Shown here: piece after piece, positions 55,141 through 64,000 of the stretch | How positions within the stretch are numbered: the stretch's first letter is position 1 | Layout of the letters: each line of letters opens with the position of its first letter | Assembly: GCF_003664995.1 (NCBI RefSeq) | Contig: NZ_JFHL01000025.1 | Location: forward strand, 1-64,000 | Reading direction: 5' to 3' | Source: Mesotoga sp. BH458_6_3_2_1 | GTDB taxonomy: Bacteria; Thermotogota; Thermotogae; Petrotogales; Kosmotogaceae | DNA length: 64,000 bases | Translations under genes and position numbers: made by a program | The notes under the pieces: generated by a model | What the model saw: the letters and a program-made list of their open reading frames with translations, nothing else | Databases searched by the model: none | What the model was told of the DNA's origin: nothing

Positions 55141-58100
55141 TTGAAAGGTGTTCTTGTCTGTGGAAAAGAAGGCAGAAGAAGAAGCGATTGCTTGCTGCAG
55201 AAGATCCAGGAAAGCTACAGCGGAGATCCCTTCTCCTTTCTCTTCGTAGGACCATCTTCTTTCTTTCTGCGAACGGTGAAAGATTCCTTGGTGAAGAGGG
55301 GGCTTTCGATCGCCGCCGGACAGTTCAGTACTGAGAGATCTCTTGCCATGAAAATGGTTAGGGAGATGTTCCCGGATCTCAGAGCCGTTCCCGAAAGAGG
55401 CGAAAGAATAGAGATCGCGAAGGCCTTCGAAAAGGTCAAGAAGTACTATCCTTCAGAAAAGGCCACGAGCTACTTTCATGAAGCCATCGTAGTCTTGAAG
55501 GAGAATCTCGGAAATTTCGAGACCGCCTTCGGGAGAGAAGACGTCGTTCCCGAGGTTCTGAAGAAAGTCTACGCAGAGCTTCAAGAACACTTTAAAGAAG
55601 GCAAGCTTTTCGATTCATACGATGCCATGAGGCTGGCGGCAGTGCAAACCGATCTCGAAAGAGGCGCTTTCGGAAAGACTCTGTTCATAGACGGTTTCTA
55701 CGATTTCAGTCCGGCAACCAGGGCTTTTCTGAAGAATATTATGCGTTGTTTCGACGAGGTTTATCTCTCATGTCCTGGAGATAGTGATAGAAAAAATCTG
55801 TTCAGGGAGAGTCAAACCATTTCAGCTCTCTTCGAGGGCATCGGCTTCGACAAGATAAATGTTGATCGGAGCGAAATCGGCCCACTTACAAAAGTGAATG
55901 GGATTCTCTTTTCGGATCGGGAAGAGTTCAATGACACCGGGTGTGAAAACGCTGAGATTGTCGAGTGCAACGATCTGTACGGAGAGGTCGACTTCGTCGC
56001 CAGGGAAGTAAAGAGAGCGATAGCGAAGGGAGAACTGAAGCCGGAGGAGATAGAGATTGTAATACCGAATCAGGATTACTGGAGGGTATTGAAGAAATCG
56101 CTGAACGACTTCGGGATCCCTGTAGTGAGCAAGAATTCGGTTTCCTTGCTCGAATCGAAGAGCATCCAGACCCTTCTACTGCCGCTTGAAGTGGTATCCG
56201 ATTCTTTCGAGCCTTGGGGAATCCTCGAAATGATAGATGCCGGCTACGGTGGCGGTACGATAGATTCCGTTCTTTTCGAGAAAGTAATGGCATCGGCCGG
56301 TCTGCAGTTCGAAATGTCTGGAGCCACGACAGAGGATGCAAAGAAGGCATGGCTGGAGAAGCTAGAGACTTACAAACGTTTTCTCGGTGCAAAATCTGAA
56401 AGCCTAGCCTCCAAAGACGATCTTGACGAGGACTTCTCTGCTCTGTCCCAAATCCAGGAGATAAAAGAAGAGATACGGTTCATAGAGTATGCTGCCAAAC
56501 CCGCTGTCAAGAGGGTCTTTTCACTTCTGAATAGCATTGATAGAAATGTGTCGATGCCTCTTTCGAAATATGAAGCCTTCTTCCGAGTCTGTGAAGAGAA
56601 ACTTGGACTAAAAGAGCTTACGGGAAACAAGGAAAAGACATTGGTATCTGAAAACATTGCCTGCGTCGAACAGTTCATTCAAAGAGCCGTTCCTTCACAC
56701 GCCGGGATTCTTGAAGCTATGGAAATCACCGAGTACGATCCAGAAAAATACCACAAGTCTCTCATGAAGTATCTGGAAGGCGAGGATCTGCGGGGCGAGG
56801 CCAATATGGGGGGTGGAGTCGAAGTCCTCTCACTGATCGACTCTCGTTACACTTCGAAGAAGGTCAAGTACTTCATGGGATTCAACGAGGGAAATTACCC
56901 CGTTTTGTCTCTCAATCCACTCTATGCGGGCGCGCAGTACTCCGAGCCCAGAGCCAAGGACATTCTGGGCATTCAGGAGAACAGGCAGAAACTGGGCCTT
57001 TTTCTGGCGATGAGCGGTGCACAGGAGAGGCTCTGCATAACTTTCTCGAACTCCACGGTCGATGGGAACGTGCTGATGAAGTCTCCTTACGAAGGATCGG
57101 TTCTTGGGGCATTCGGCAAATCTGAGCCCAAACCCCACGGCCGCGTAGAAGGCAAGCGCACCGATCTCGTGTCCGTGCCGTCGGAGGCTATGAGCCCGGC
57201 GGATTACAGGCTTTCGATAGCCAGTCTGTTCAAGGAGAACCCCGAGGAATGGGAGAAACATAAAAACTCGGAAACAGTCTCCACTCTGGAGAAGAACCTG
57301 AGCTCGATCACAAACGACTTTTCCTTCAAGGTCCCCGGCGTGAAAGCAGCCGAGGAGCTGACGGAGAAATGTATTAGCTTCTCTACGGTCGGGACCTACT
57401 GCAAGTGCAAATTCAAGTATTTCTTGAACTATGTGCTTGGGTTGCAGCCTGTTCCGGAGGAGATACTAGAGCTTTCTCCCATGGATGCGGGAAGCGTTTT
57501 TCATGCCGTTCTCAGCGATCACCTCGGAAGTGGCGTCGCGCTAGATGAGAGCCTCGAGAAGAATCTCCGGAGGTTTTCTGGCGGCATAAACAAGGCGCTC
57601 TTCAAAAGGCGCTACGATCAGATGTTGAAGATACTTACAGAATATATGGATTACGATCAATCGGAGGAGACCAGTGCCGGAAGGACTGTATTCCGTACGG
57701 AGCTCTCCTTTGGGTTCGATACATCCGATTACGGCCCGCTGAAGCTGACCCCCGAGATTTGTGTACACGGAATCGTAGACAGGATCGACACTTGTGAAGA
57801 TGGTACGCTATTTGTCATCGACTACAAGAGCGGCAAAAGTCTGGGATCAGCGATGGCCGAACAGCTTATACTCTATTCGATGGCAGTCGAAAACGCCTTC
57901 TCGGAAGAGAACAAAGTGGTGAGCGGGGGAGAATTCAGGCTCATAAAGGGTAAGAATAAAGCCAACAATTTTTCGATCGATTACTCTTCGGGTGAAAGAA
58001 AGTGGAAGTTCGACGGCAAACTGAAATTCAAGATTTGCGAGACTGCCGAAAAGGGAAAGATTTCGGACGATGAGTTTGTCAGAGCCGTTGAAGAGATAAT

Positions 58101-58233
58101 CAAAAGCGTCCAGTCGGGCGATTTCTCCATCGAAACCTGGAAAGGAAAAGCATCTAATTGCTACAGGTGCGAAAACGAAGGAATCTTCAACATTCTGAAG
58201 TGGAGACAAAAAGGCGGGCCAAGCGATGAATAA
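55141..58233 (+). CDS. addB: AddB-like helicase/nuclease subunit
   Basis: The protein has 1030 residues. The TTG at 55141 is preferred because AGGGGG lies six nt upstream, while the ATG at 55102 falls inside the promoter. The N-terminal part follows AddB but its Walker A loop is degenerate (CGKEGRRRSD). The C-terminal nuclease has SFSTVGTYCKCKFKYFLNY, AGSVFHAVL, GIVDRID (about 876) and FVIDYKSGK (about 891-899), with CYRC near the end. The iron-sulfur staple shows fewer C-terminal cysteines than in Bacillus AddB. It overlaps the AddA-like gene by 8 nt. The pair should resect double-strand ends for recombination or degrade foreign DNA. Confidence 0.85.
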   Translation: MKGVLVCGKEGRRRSDCLLQKIQESYSGDPFSFLFVGPSSFFLRTVKDSLVKRGLSIAAGQFSTERSLAMKMVREMFPDLRAVPERGERIEIAKAFEKVKKYYPSEKATSYFHEAIVVLKENLGNFETAFGREDVVPEVLKKVYAELQEHFKEGKLFDSYDAMRLAAVQTDLERGAFGKTLFIDGFYDFSPATRAFLKNIMRCFDEVYLSCPGDSDRKNLFRESQTISALFEGIGFDKINVDRSEIGPLTKVNGILFSDREEFNDTGCENAEIVECNDLYGEVDFVAREVKRAIAKGELKPEEIEIVIPNQDYWRVLKKSLNDFGIPVVSKNSVSLLESKSIQTLLLPLEVVSDSFEPWGILEMIDAGYGGGTIDSVLFEKVMASAGLQFEMSGATTEDAKKAWLEKLETYKRFLGAKSESLASKDDLDEDFSALSQIQEIKEEIRFIEYAAKPAVKRVFSLLNSIDRNVSMPLSKYEAFFRVCEEKLGLKELTGNKEKTLVSENIACVEQFIQRAVPSHAGILEAMEITEYDPEKYHKSLMKYLEGEDLRGEANMGGGVEVLSLIDSRYTSKKVKYFMGFNEGNYPVLSLNPLYAGAQYSEPRAKDILGIQENRQKLGLFLAMSGAQERLCITFSNSTVDGNVLMKSPYEGSVLGAFGKSEPKPHGRVEGKRTDLVSVPSEAMSPADYRLSIASLFKENPEEWEKHKNSETVSTLEKNLSSITNDFSFKVPGVKAAEELTEKCISFSTVGTYCKCKFKYFLNYVLGLQPVPEEILELSPMDAGSVFHAVLSDHLGSGVALDESLEKNLRRFSGGINKALFKRRYDQMLKILTEYMDYDQSEETSAGRTVFRTELSFGFDTSDYGPLKLTPEICVHGIVDRIDTCEDGTLFVIDYKSGKSLGSAMAEQLILYSMAVENAFSEENKVVSGGEFRLIKGKNKANNFSIDYSSGERKWKFDGKLKFKICETAEKGKISDDEFVRAVEEIIKSVQSGDFSIETWKGKASNCYRCENEGIFNILKWRQKGGPSDE

Positions 58234-61123
58234 AAACACATTCATCTCCGCTTCTGCAGGCACCGGCAAGACATACAGGCTGGTGGAGGAATACATGGGA
58301 ATTCTTCGCTCCGACGAAAAGCTGGGCATCGAAAACATCCTGGCGATTACCTTCACTGAAAAGGCCGCTGCGGAGATGAAGGAGAGAGTGGCGAAGGCGA
58401 TACTGGAACAAATAGATAAAGCTGCCAGCGAAGGCGAGCGGAAAAGATGGAAAGAAATCAATTCAAGGGTCATGCACGCCTGGATCTCGACTATCCACTC
58501 CTTCTGCGCGAGAATACTCAGGGAGTCTATTCTGAATACGAGTTCCGATCTGGATCCTGGATTTTCTATTATTACGGGAACGAAGAAGATACTCGAACTT
58601 CAGGCCCTTGGAAGGTTCTTCTCGCGCAATCTCGATTCTCTGGATGAAATGATAGACATCTACGGCCTGGACAAGACTTACAAGATTCTTGAGGACTGCC
58701 TCTCCAAACAGAGACACAACATGTATCTCTACAGCCCCATTGAAAACAAAGATAAGGAAGAGAACGCCGAGAAGATCTCCAGAGCGACAGCTGTCTGCCA
58801 CGAAGCATTCAAGAAGCTAAACAAGGAATACGAGGAACTGACATTGAAGAAGGCTCAGCTCGACTTCGAGCAGTTGCTGGAAGAGACAAGGAAGATGCTG
58901 AACGACAATCCCAAGATAGCAGATGAATATTCCAAGAGGTTCAAGTACATTCTAGTAGACGAGTTCCAGGATACGGACGAGCTTCAGGCGGAGATTATCA
59001 GTAAGTTGACGGCTTCGGGAAATGTGAAGGTGCTTTTTGTAGGGGACGACAAGCAGTCGATTTACCGGTTCAGGGGAGCGAATGTCGAGATCTTCAATCT
59101 GACAAGAAGGAAATTCGAAGAAAGCGACGACGCCACGGACACTCTCGGAAAATCATACAGGTCGCACCCGGAGATTGTGAAGTTCCACAACATATTCTTC
59201 AAGAAAGTGATGAGCAACCCAACGCTTGAGGCATTTGCGTCGAGGTACGGCAAGAATGTGGAGGCCCTTGAGCCTCACGGTGACAGGAGAGAAAAGCGGT
59301 TAAGAATACTTGAAAGCAAAGATAAAGACCACGCAGGACCCATCGCTGCTCATATACGTTCGCTTCTGGATGAGGAGCTCGATTTCAGAGAGGGAAAATC
59401 TGTTGTAACGCGCAAGATACGGCCAGGAGATATAGCCATACTCCTCAGGAAGTTCAAGAACGTTGAAAAGTATCAGGAGGCGCTTGAAGCAAATCGGATT
59501 CCTTACTATACGGTGGGCTCTAGAAAGTTCTTCCAGCGGCCCGAGATAGCCGGACTTATAGCATTCGTAAGTTTTCTCGGCAATCCCGCAGACGACAGGG
59601 CCTTCCTGTCGTTCTTCCTTTCTCCAGCATGGGGAGGCACGCTTCAGGATGCGGCGAGACTCAAGGAGAAATACAGTCACTTCTATGATTGCATTATGAG
59701 GAGCGAAGACAAATCCTTCGTCGATCTTCGCACGATCATAACAAGGTATTCGCGCCTTGCGAGACTACTTAAGCCGGGAGAGATTCTCGACTCCTTCGTC
59801 GGAGAGACGGACTACCTTCCGAAGATGACGCTCCTTGCAATGCCCGAGCAGTGTCTGGCCAACGTAATTAAATTCCTTCAAATATCCAAGGAGCTCGACT
59901 CTCTCGGGATAAGTTTGAGGGAGTTTTCGAAGAACATTGAATTGTATTCCGAAGAGGCAGACGAGGGTGAAGCGGCCCTGGAGAACGAGAAGAGCGACAG
60001 CGTGAAGATAATGACAGTCCACCAGGCAAAGGGGCTGGAATTTCCCGTTGTGATCGTTGCCGAGATGACGGAGAATCCGAGGAAAGAGACCCCTTCAATG
60101 CTTTTCGACACAGCTTCGAAAGGCTTCACTCTTTACAGCAAGGAACTGACGACGGACGACCTAGACATGGTGTATAGAGCAGATCTGAGAAAACAGGTCG
60201 AAGAAGAGAAGAGAACCCTCTATGTTGCGCTTACAAGACCCAGGGAAATACTTGTAATGAATGTCGACAAAGAGGCCATGGAGAAGGATCTGAAAAAGAA
60301 GAGAGACGATACGGCTATCGGCTGGCTTCCTCAGATAGTGATTGGCCTTTACAACGATGAAACCGGGCAGCTGGAAGATGAGCTCGAGGACCTGGCTACT
60401 TTTGTGAAGGCCCCGGCTATCATTGAAGGCGCGGAAATTCGACGTGAAGAAACCCCGTGGGAAGAGCCCGATAACGGTTACATGAAGCGCTTCGATCATC
60501 TCAAATTCAGGAGAATAGTCTCACCCACTACGCTCGACTTCGATGACAAACAGACAGAGATTCTGGAACTTGACAGTATCGAAAGAACTTCACGTTCCTC
60601 AACGGCCGAAGGGCTGTACGTTCACAGGATCTTCGAGCAGCTCGGAAACCCCGCTGGAAGACCAAAGGGAAAGAGACTGAATGAGATCCTGAGCGATCCT
60701 GAACTTCTAAGAGAGTCGGCGGCCCCTGAAAGGGCAAAGGAGATCCTGGAGCAACTGAAGGAGCTTGGCCATCACGAGATAATTCGCGAAATCGAGGACT
60801 CAGAGGTTTGCAGAAGCGAAGTGCGCTTTGAGAGAGCCTTCGACAAGTTCATACTGGCGGGCGTAATCGACAAACTCTACAAGACATCTGAAGGCTGGAA
60901 GATCGTTGACTTCAAGCTGGCCGAAAAGAGAGCTGACATGCTTGAGAGATACAAGTTCCAGATGGAGTTCTACCTGTATCTTCTGAAGAATTCTCTCGAC
61001 CCTGTTTCGGCGACTATTCTGTATCTCAAAGACGGGGATACGGAGACCGTGACTCTCCAAAACACTCGCGACTTCGAAATCAGACTCGAAAACCATGTGA
61101 CCCATCAAACAGAAGAAAACTGA
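58226..61123 (+). CDS. addA: AddA-like helicase-nuclease
   Basis: The protein has 965 residues, shorter than Bacillus AddA (about 1230). UvrD-type motifs: ISASAGTGKT (7-16), AITFTEKAAAEMK, VDEFQDTDELQ (about 243-253), GDDKQSIYRFRGAN (about 273-286) and TVHQAKGLEFPVVIV (about 597-611). The C-terminal RecB-type nuclease has GVIDKL (about 878) and KIVDFKLAEK (about 892-901), then YKFQMEFYLYLL. All catalytic residues look intact. The start ATGAATAA overlaps the AddB stop. It is the partner of the AddB-like protein and lies upstream of the FGE-like gene. Confidence 0.88.
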   Translation: MNKNTFISASAGTGKTYRLVEEYMGILRSDEKLGIENILAITFTEKAAAEMKERVAKAILEQIDKAASEGERKRWKEINSRVMHAWISTIHSFCARILRESILNTSSDLDPGFSIITGTKKILELQALGRFFSRNLDSLDEMIDIYGLDKTYKILEDCLSKQRHNMYLYSPIENKDKEENAEKISRATAVCHEAFKKLNKEYEELTLKKAQLDFEQLLEETRKMLNDNPKIADEYSKRFKYILVDEFQDTDELQAEIISKLTASGNVKVLFVGDDKQSIYRFRGANVEIFNLTRRKFEESDDATDTLGKSYRSHPEIVKFHNIFFKKVMSNPTLEAFASRYGKNVEALEPHGDRREKRLRILESKDKDHAGPIAAHIRSLLDEELDFREGKSVVTRKIRPGDIAILLRKFKNVEKYQEALEANRIPYYTVGSRKFFQRPEIAGLIAFVSFLGNPADDRAFLSFFLSPAWGGTLQDAARLKEKYSHFYDCIMRSEDKSFVDLRTIITRYSRLARLLKPGEILDSFVGETDYLPKMTLLAMPEQCLANVIKFLQISKELDSLGISLREFSKNIELYSEEADEGEAALENEKSDSVKIMTVHQAKGLEFPVVIVAEMTENPRKETPSMLFDTASKGFTLYSKELTTDDLDMVYRADLRKQVEEEKRTLYVALTRPREILVMNVDKEAMEKDLKKKRDDTAIGWLPQIVIGLYNDETGQLEDELEDLATFVKAPAIIEGAEIRREETPWEEPDNGYMKRFDHLKFRRIVSPTTLDFDDKQTEILELDSIERTSRSSTAEGLYVHRIFEQLGNPAGRPKGKRLNEILSDPELLRESAAPERAKEILEQLKELGHHEIIREIEDSEVCRSEVRFERAFDKFILAGVIDKLYKTSEGWKIVDFKLAEKRADMLERYKFQMEFYLYLLKNSLDPVSATILYLKDGDTETVTLQNTRDFEIRLENHVTHQTEEN

Positions 61124-61220
61124 AAACAGTCTCTGATTGGCTTTGCTGTATGGAACGGACTTGATGACGGAGGGCTTTATTGCCTGCGCAGTGAGTCTCC
61201 GTCTAGAAGGAGTGAGCTCT

Positions 61221-63215
61221 TTGAACGAAAGAGTTAGAGAACAACTCACAGAGCTGGTGAAGACGCACGGTGTAGATATACTCGATCAACCGGATAAGAT
61301 CGAGACCTTGCTCAAAACGTCCTTTGGGGAATCTGAAACCGAGATAATGGCTATCGTAACGGCTCTGAGAGAGGGTTTGCTCAGAGAGTTACTGAGAAGC
61401 GAAGACTCCTCTGCACGGACTGCTGCAATTGAAGGCTTTTCCCGACGACTTAGAAAAAACCGCTCCATGGATGAAGAGGCCGCGAGCTGGGCTATAGAAA
61501 GCATAGCGTTAGCGCTTGGGAAGTTAACGCCGGCCGAAACTGAATCTTCCGGGATGAAGACAACAAATGGAGATGAACTGGTCTACATCGAGGGCGGTAG
61601 TTTTGCCATGGGTGACACCTGGGGAGACGGAGCCGACGCTGAAAGACCGGCGCACAGAGTGAATATCACGTACGATCTCTACGTGGGTAAGTATCCAGTG
61701 ACCTTCGAGGAATACGACAGGTTTTGCATGGAGACAGGAGCCACGGAACCGGAAGATGAGGGACTGGGAAGGGGAAGAAGACCGGTAATCAACGTGAACT
61801 GGTTCCAGGCGACCTGGTACTGCAACTGGTTAAGCGAGAAGGAGGGCTTACCTCCGGCCTACTATGAAGACGGGAGTCTTCTGGACGAAAACGGGAAGAA
61901 GACGAATGACATAGCGAGAGTACGGGGATACAGGTTGTTGAGCGAGGCCGAATGGGAGTATGCGGCAAGGGGCGGAAGAGAGAGCCGAGGTCACAAATAT
62001 TCCGGTTCCGATGACCCGAGCCTTGTTGCCTGGTTCGATGAAAAACCCAGTGAAGCTCCGACCGATTTGAGTAAAGCAAAGAGGCTCGTAGCCCACGAAG
62101 TTGGGATGAAGATGCCAAATGAACTTGGCCTGTACGACATGAGCGGCAGTGTTTGGGAGTGGTGTTCAGATCGATTCGATGATTATGCCGGTTCGGAACA
62201 GACAAATCCACATTCAATAAGCGAAGGCGGCCGGGTCATTCGGGGCGGCTGCTGGTTCAAGCCCGCCAATTTAGCAAGGATTGCTCACCGAGAAGAACTT
62301 TCACCGATGGAAATCCACAATGGCGTGGGCTTTCGAATCTGCAGAGCGGCAGATCGAAAAACAAAAGCAGTTTCATTTTCAGAGAGAAATGAAAGACAGG
62401 CCGATGAGTCCTCATTTATGCCAGCCGGAGAGGTTCCCGACTTGGTGCTCGTTGAGAGAGGAAGCTTCAAAATGGGAGACACATGGGGCGACGGATTGAT
62501 AGACGAAAGACCGGTTCGCGAAGTAAGAATTACGTATGACTTTTACATTGGCAAGCACGAAGTCAGGTTCTCAGAATTCGACGTCTTCTGTGAAGCCACG
62601 GGAAGAATCCCTCCTTCCGACGAGGACTGGGGGAGGGGAGATTTGCCCGTCATAAACGTAACTTGGTGGGACGCCGTGGAGTTCTGCAACTGGCTTAGCG
62701 AGAGAGAAGGTCTCCCAAAGGCCTATGACGATGACGGACGCCTCCTGGATGCCACGGGAAAGGCTACGGACAAATTGGAAAGAGTACCCGGATTTAGGCT
62801 GCCTACGGAAGCCGAATGGGAATATGCGGCCAGGGGAGGTAACAAGAGCGAAGGTCATAAGTATGCAGGAAGCGACGACGTGGACGAAGTCGCCTGGTAC
62901 TGCGAAAATTCGGGAATCAAGACGCACGAAGTGGGAAAGAAGGCGCCGAATGAACTGGGAATCCACGATATGTCCGGCAACGTCTGGGAGTGGTGCTCCG
63001 ACTGGTACGAGGAAGACTACTACAGGTACAGCCCAAATGTGAACCCGTACAATACCGAAGGCGACTACGAACGGGTCATGCGGGGCGGCAGCGCGGGACT
63101 TAATGAGACTTTCGCCCGGGTAACACATCGCGATTATCTGGAGCCCTCTTCAGCGGGCAACGCTGTCGGCTTTCGCATATGCAGAACAGCCAAAAACCAA
63201 TCCGAACTTCCTTGA
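61221..63215 (+). CDS. Helical domain plus two FGE-sulfatase-like domains
   Basis: The protein has 664 residues. The TTG at 61221 has AAGGAG eight nt upstream; the frame extends to 61137 without a ribosome site. Residues about 1-100 form a helical domain (LLRELLRSED..., RLRKNRSMDEEAASWAIESIALALG) of a kind often seen before FGE, WD40 or kinase domains in signalling or conflict proteins. Residues about 118-395 and 425-660 are tandem FGE-like domains (VYIEGGSFAMGDTWGDG and LVLVERGSFKMGDTWGDG; RLLSEAEWEYAARGG and RLPTEAEWEYAARGG; SGSVWEWCSD and SGNVWEWCSD). The paired cysteines of catalytic FGE are absent. It closes the addBA operon, 97 nt downstream. Confidence 0.83.
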   Translation: MNERVREQLTELVKTHGVDILDQPDKIETLLKTSFGESETEIMAIVTALREGLLRELLRSEDSSARTAAIEGFSRRLRKNRSMDEEAASWAIESIALALGKLTPAETESSGMKTTNGDELVYIEGGSFAMGDTWGDGADAERPAHRVNITYDLYVGKYPVTFEEYDRFCMETGATEPEDEGLGRGRRPVINVNWFQATWYCNWLSEKEGLPPAYYEDGSLLDENGKKTNDIARVRGYRLLSEAEWEYAARGGRESRGHKYSGSDDPSLVAWFDEKPSEAPTDLSKAKRLVAHEVGMKMPNELGLYDMSGSVWEWCSDRFDDYAGSEQTNPHSISEGGRVIRGGCWFKPANLARIAHREELSPMEIHNGVGFRICRAADRKTKAVSFSERNERQADESSFMPAGEVPDLVLVERGSFKMGDTWGDGLIDERPVREVRITYDFYIGKHEVRFSEFDVFCEATGRIPPSDEDWGRGDLPVINVTWWDAVEFCNWLSEREGLPKAYDDDGRLLDATGKATDKLERVPGFRLPTEAEWEYAARGGNKSEGHKYAGSDDVDEVAWYCENSGIKTHEVGKKAPNELGIHDMSGNVWEWCSDWYEEDYYRYSPNVNPYNTEGDYERVMRGGSAGLNETFARVTHRDYLEPSSAGNAVGFRICRTAKNQSELP

Positions 63216-63534
63216 CACAACCAAATAATTTTTTCTCAATACACTTTTAGAATCATTTACTGCTGGACCCGGTTCCTTAGAAAATGGAGACGGGAAGATG
63301 ACGACCTACACTGAGCAGTTCTTCTACTGTAGAACGCGCTCATAGAAAGGAGGAATCATATCTGGAGTACAGATCTTCATTTCGGAAAACAGCAGGCCCG
63401 TTCTTGTCATGAGCTTTCATCTCGCTGCATAAAACAGAGATTCTTCCTCTGCAATCACCGTTTCTCAAAGGTCCTGCTGAAAGCAAGTGAGAGTGTGTCA
63501 ATTACGGGAACTAAATAACTGGAGGGATCGAATA
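63216..63534. other. Gap without a gene
   Basis: An AAAGGAGG site at about 63346-63353 is followed by no usable start or long frame; it may be a relic. A promoter for the next gene is expected here but not clear. Confidence 0.4.
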
Positions 63535-64000
63535 ATGACTGATGTTGAAATGCTTGTGTATGATGGCATAAGGAAAACGATAAACAGATTCAGAGAGAAG
63601 CCTTTCTTTTACTTCACAGAGTCGGACATTCATGCTTCTCTTCAAAGAGATATCATGGAGGGAGGCAGCAAAGAACTCGTTCACAGGGAAGATGGGATAG
63701 CTGTTTCCCTTGTTCATCTAGAATATCCTACAAATTTCAGATATGAAAAACGCAAACTTCTTGAGGGATATGGAAATGATGATATCTCGATTACATCGAT
63801 CGATAATAAAGCTAAATACGGTGATAGAGGCAATTTCGATCTCGTTGTACTAAACAAGGATTTTGTTCGTTCTGTATTCGAAAAACTTCATGATAGCGAA
63901 AATTCAGAATTTACCGACCTTGAAATGATTCTGAAGCGTGTGATAAACAAAGATGCTTCGCTTTCGATAGAAAGGAAGCATAAAGATGATTCAACGTACA
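63535..64000 (+). CDS. Unknown protein, partial at the window edge
   Basis: The ATG has GGAGGG eight nt upstream, and the frame stays open for 155 codons to the edge. The visible part begins TDVEMLVYDGIRKTINRFRE and includes LVHREDGIAVSLVHLEYPTN and GDRGNFDLVVLNKDFVRSVF. The last stretch resembles a PD-(D/E)XK-like core strand with Asp, but this cannot be decided on a fragment. Family not recognised. Confidence 0.7.
   Translation, partial: MTDVEMLVYDGIRKTINRFREKPFFYFTESDIHASLQRDIMEGGSKELVHREDGIAVSLVHLEYPTNFRYEKRKLLEGYGNDDISITSIDNKAKYGDRGNFDLVVLNKDFVRSVFEKLHDSENSEFTDLEMILKRVINKDASLSIERKHKDDSTY

Noticed and set aside
61137-61220. N-terminal extension of the double-FGE protein
   Set aside because: The first start at 61137 has no ribosome site, while the TTG at 61221 has AAGGAG at ideal spacing.

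Overview
The window looks like a chromosomal segment of a mesophilic or moderately thermophilic member of the Thermotogota, most likely Mesotoga or a close relative. This is inferred from three things: strong AGGAGG ribosome sites with frequent TTG and GTG starts, a protein set typical of Kosmotogaceae, and a 30-nt CRISPR repeat ending in GGTATGGAAAC, which resembles the repeats I recall from Thermotoga. No rRNA, tRNA, integrase or transposase was recognised.

Left part (1-12.3 kb) is ordinary metabolism and transport. On the minus strand lie an osmoprotectant ABC transporter operon and a mercuric-reductase-like flavoprotein. On the plus strand follow a cytosolic RdhA-like iron-sulfur protein and an MscS channel. 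A minus-strand operon then encodes a ferredoxin, a COG0731-type radical SAM enzyme and a NifX-like protein. The part ends with a secreted protein that fuses two solute-binding domains to a chagasin-like (I42) inhibitor domain. Between 7.2 and 8.7 kb lies a 303-nt tandem repeat.

Middle left (12.3-23.8 kb): an array of 25 repeats and 24 spacers (13092-14733) has a clear leader promoter on its left and a degenerate last repeat on its right. No cas genes are present. A minus-strand replication module follows, which looks like the early region of an integrated plasmid or phage: an XRE regulator, a four-helix-bundle protein, a RecB/Cas4-like nuclease with an altered active site, an initiator-like protein, a DnaC-like loader, a TPR protein and a DnaB-like helicase core. 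The gaps, and several gene ends, are filled by short degenerate dispersed repeats. A small DUF1659/DUF2922 pair lies to the right.

Middle right (23.9-47.6 kb): a tandem pair of secreted thermonuclease-like proteins, the second with altered catalytic residues, precedes a defence operon (26.4-40.75 kb). In order it encodes a UvrD-like helicase-nuclease, type III Mod and Res, a Dam-like methyltransferase, HerA, NurA, an OLD-like ATPase and an unknown partner protein. Uncharacterised genes, a coiled-coil/DUF2325-like protein, a TPR protein, an internalin-like LRR lipoprotein and a decayed copy of that LRR gene's end follow.

Right part (47.9-64 kb): this is the most unusual stretch. Two paralogous HsdM-like methyltransferases, each fused to an HsdS-like target-recognition region, carry EPPT or EPPS in place of the catalytic NPPY/F. 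They are interleaved with two paralogous unknown 'X' proteins, one of which carries an FGE-sulfatase-like domain. Divergently transcribed are AddB-like and AddA-like proteins and a protein with a helical domain plus two FGE-like domains. The two halves share FGE-like domains and a divergent promoter region, so they may form one undescribed, probably DNA-directed system. The window ends inside an unknown gene.
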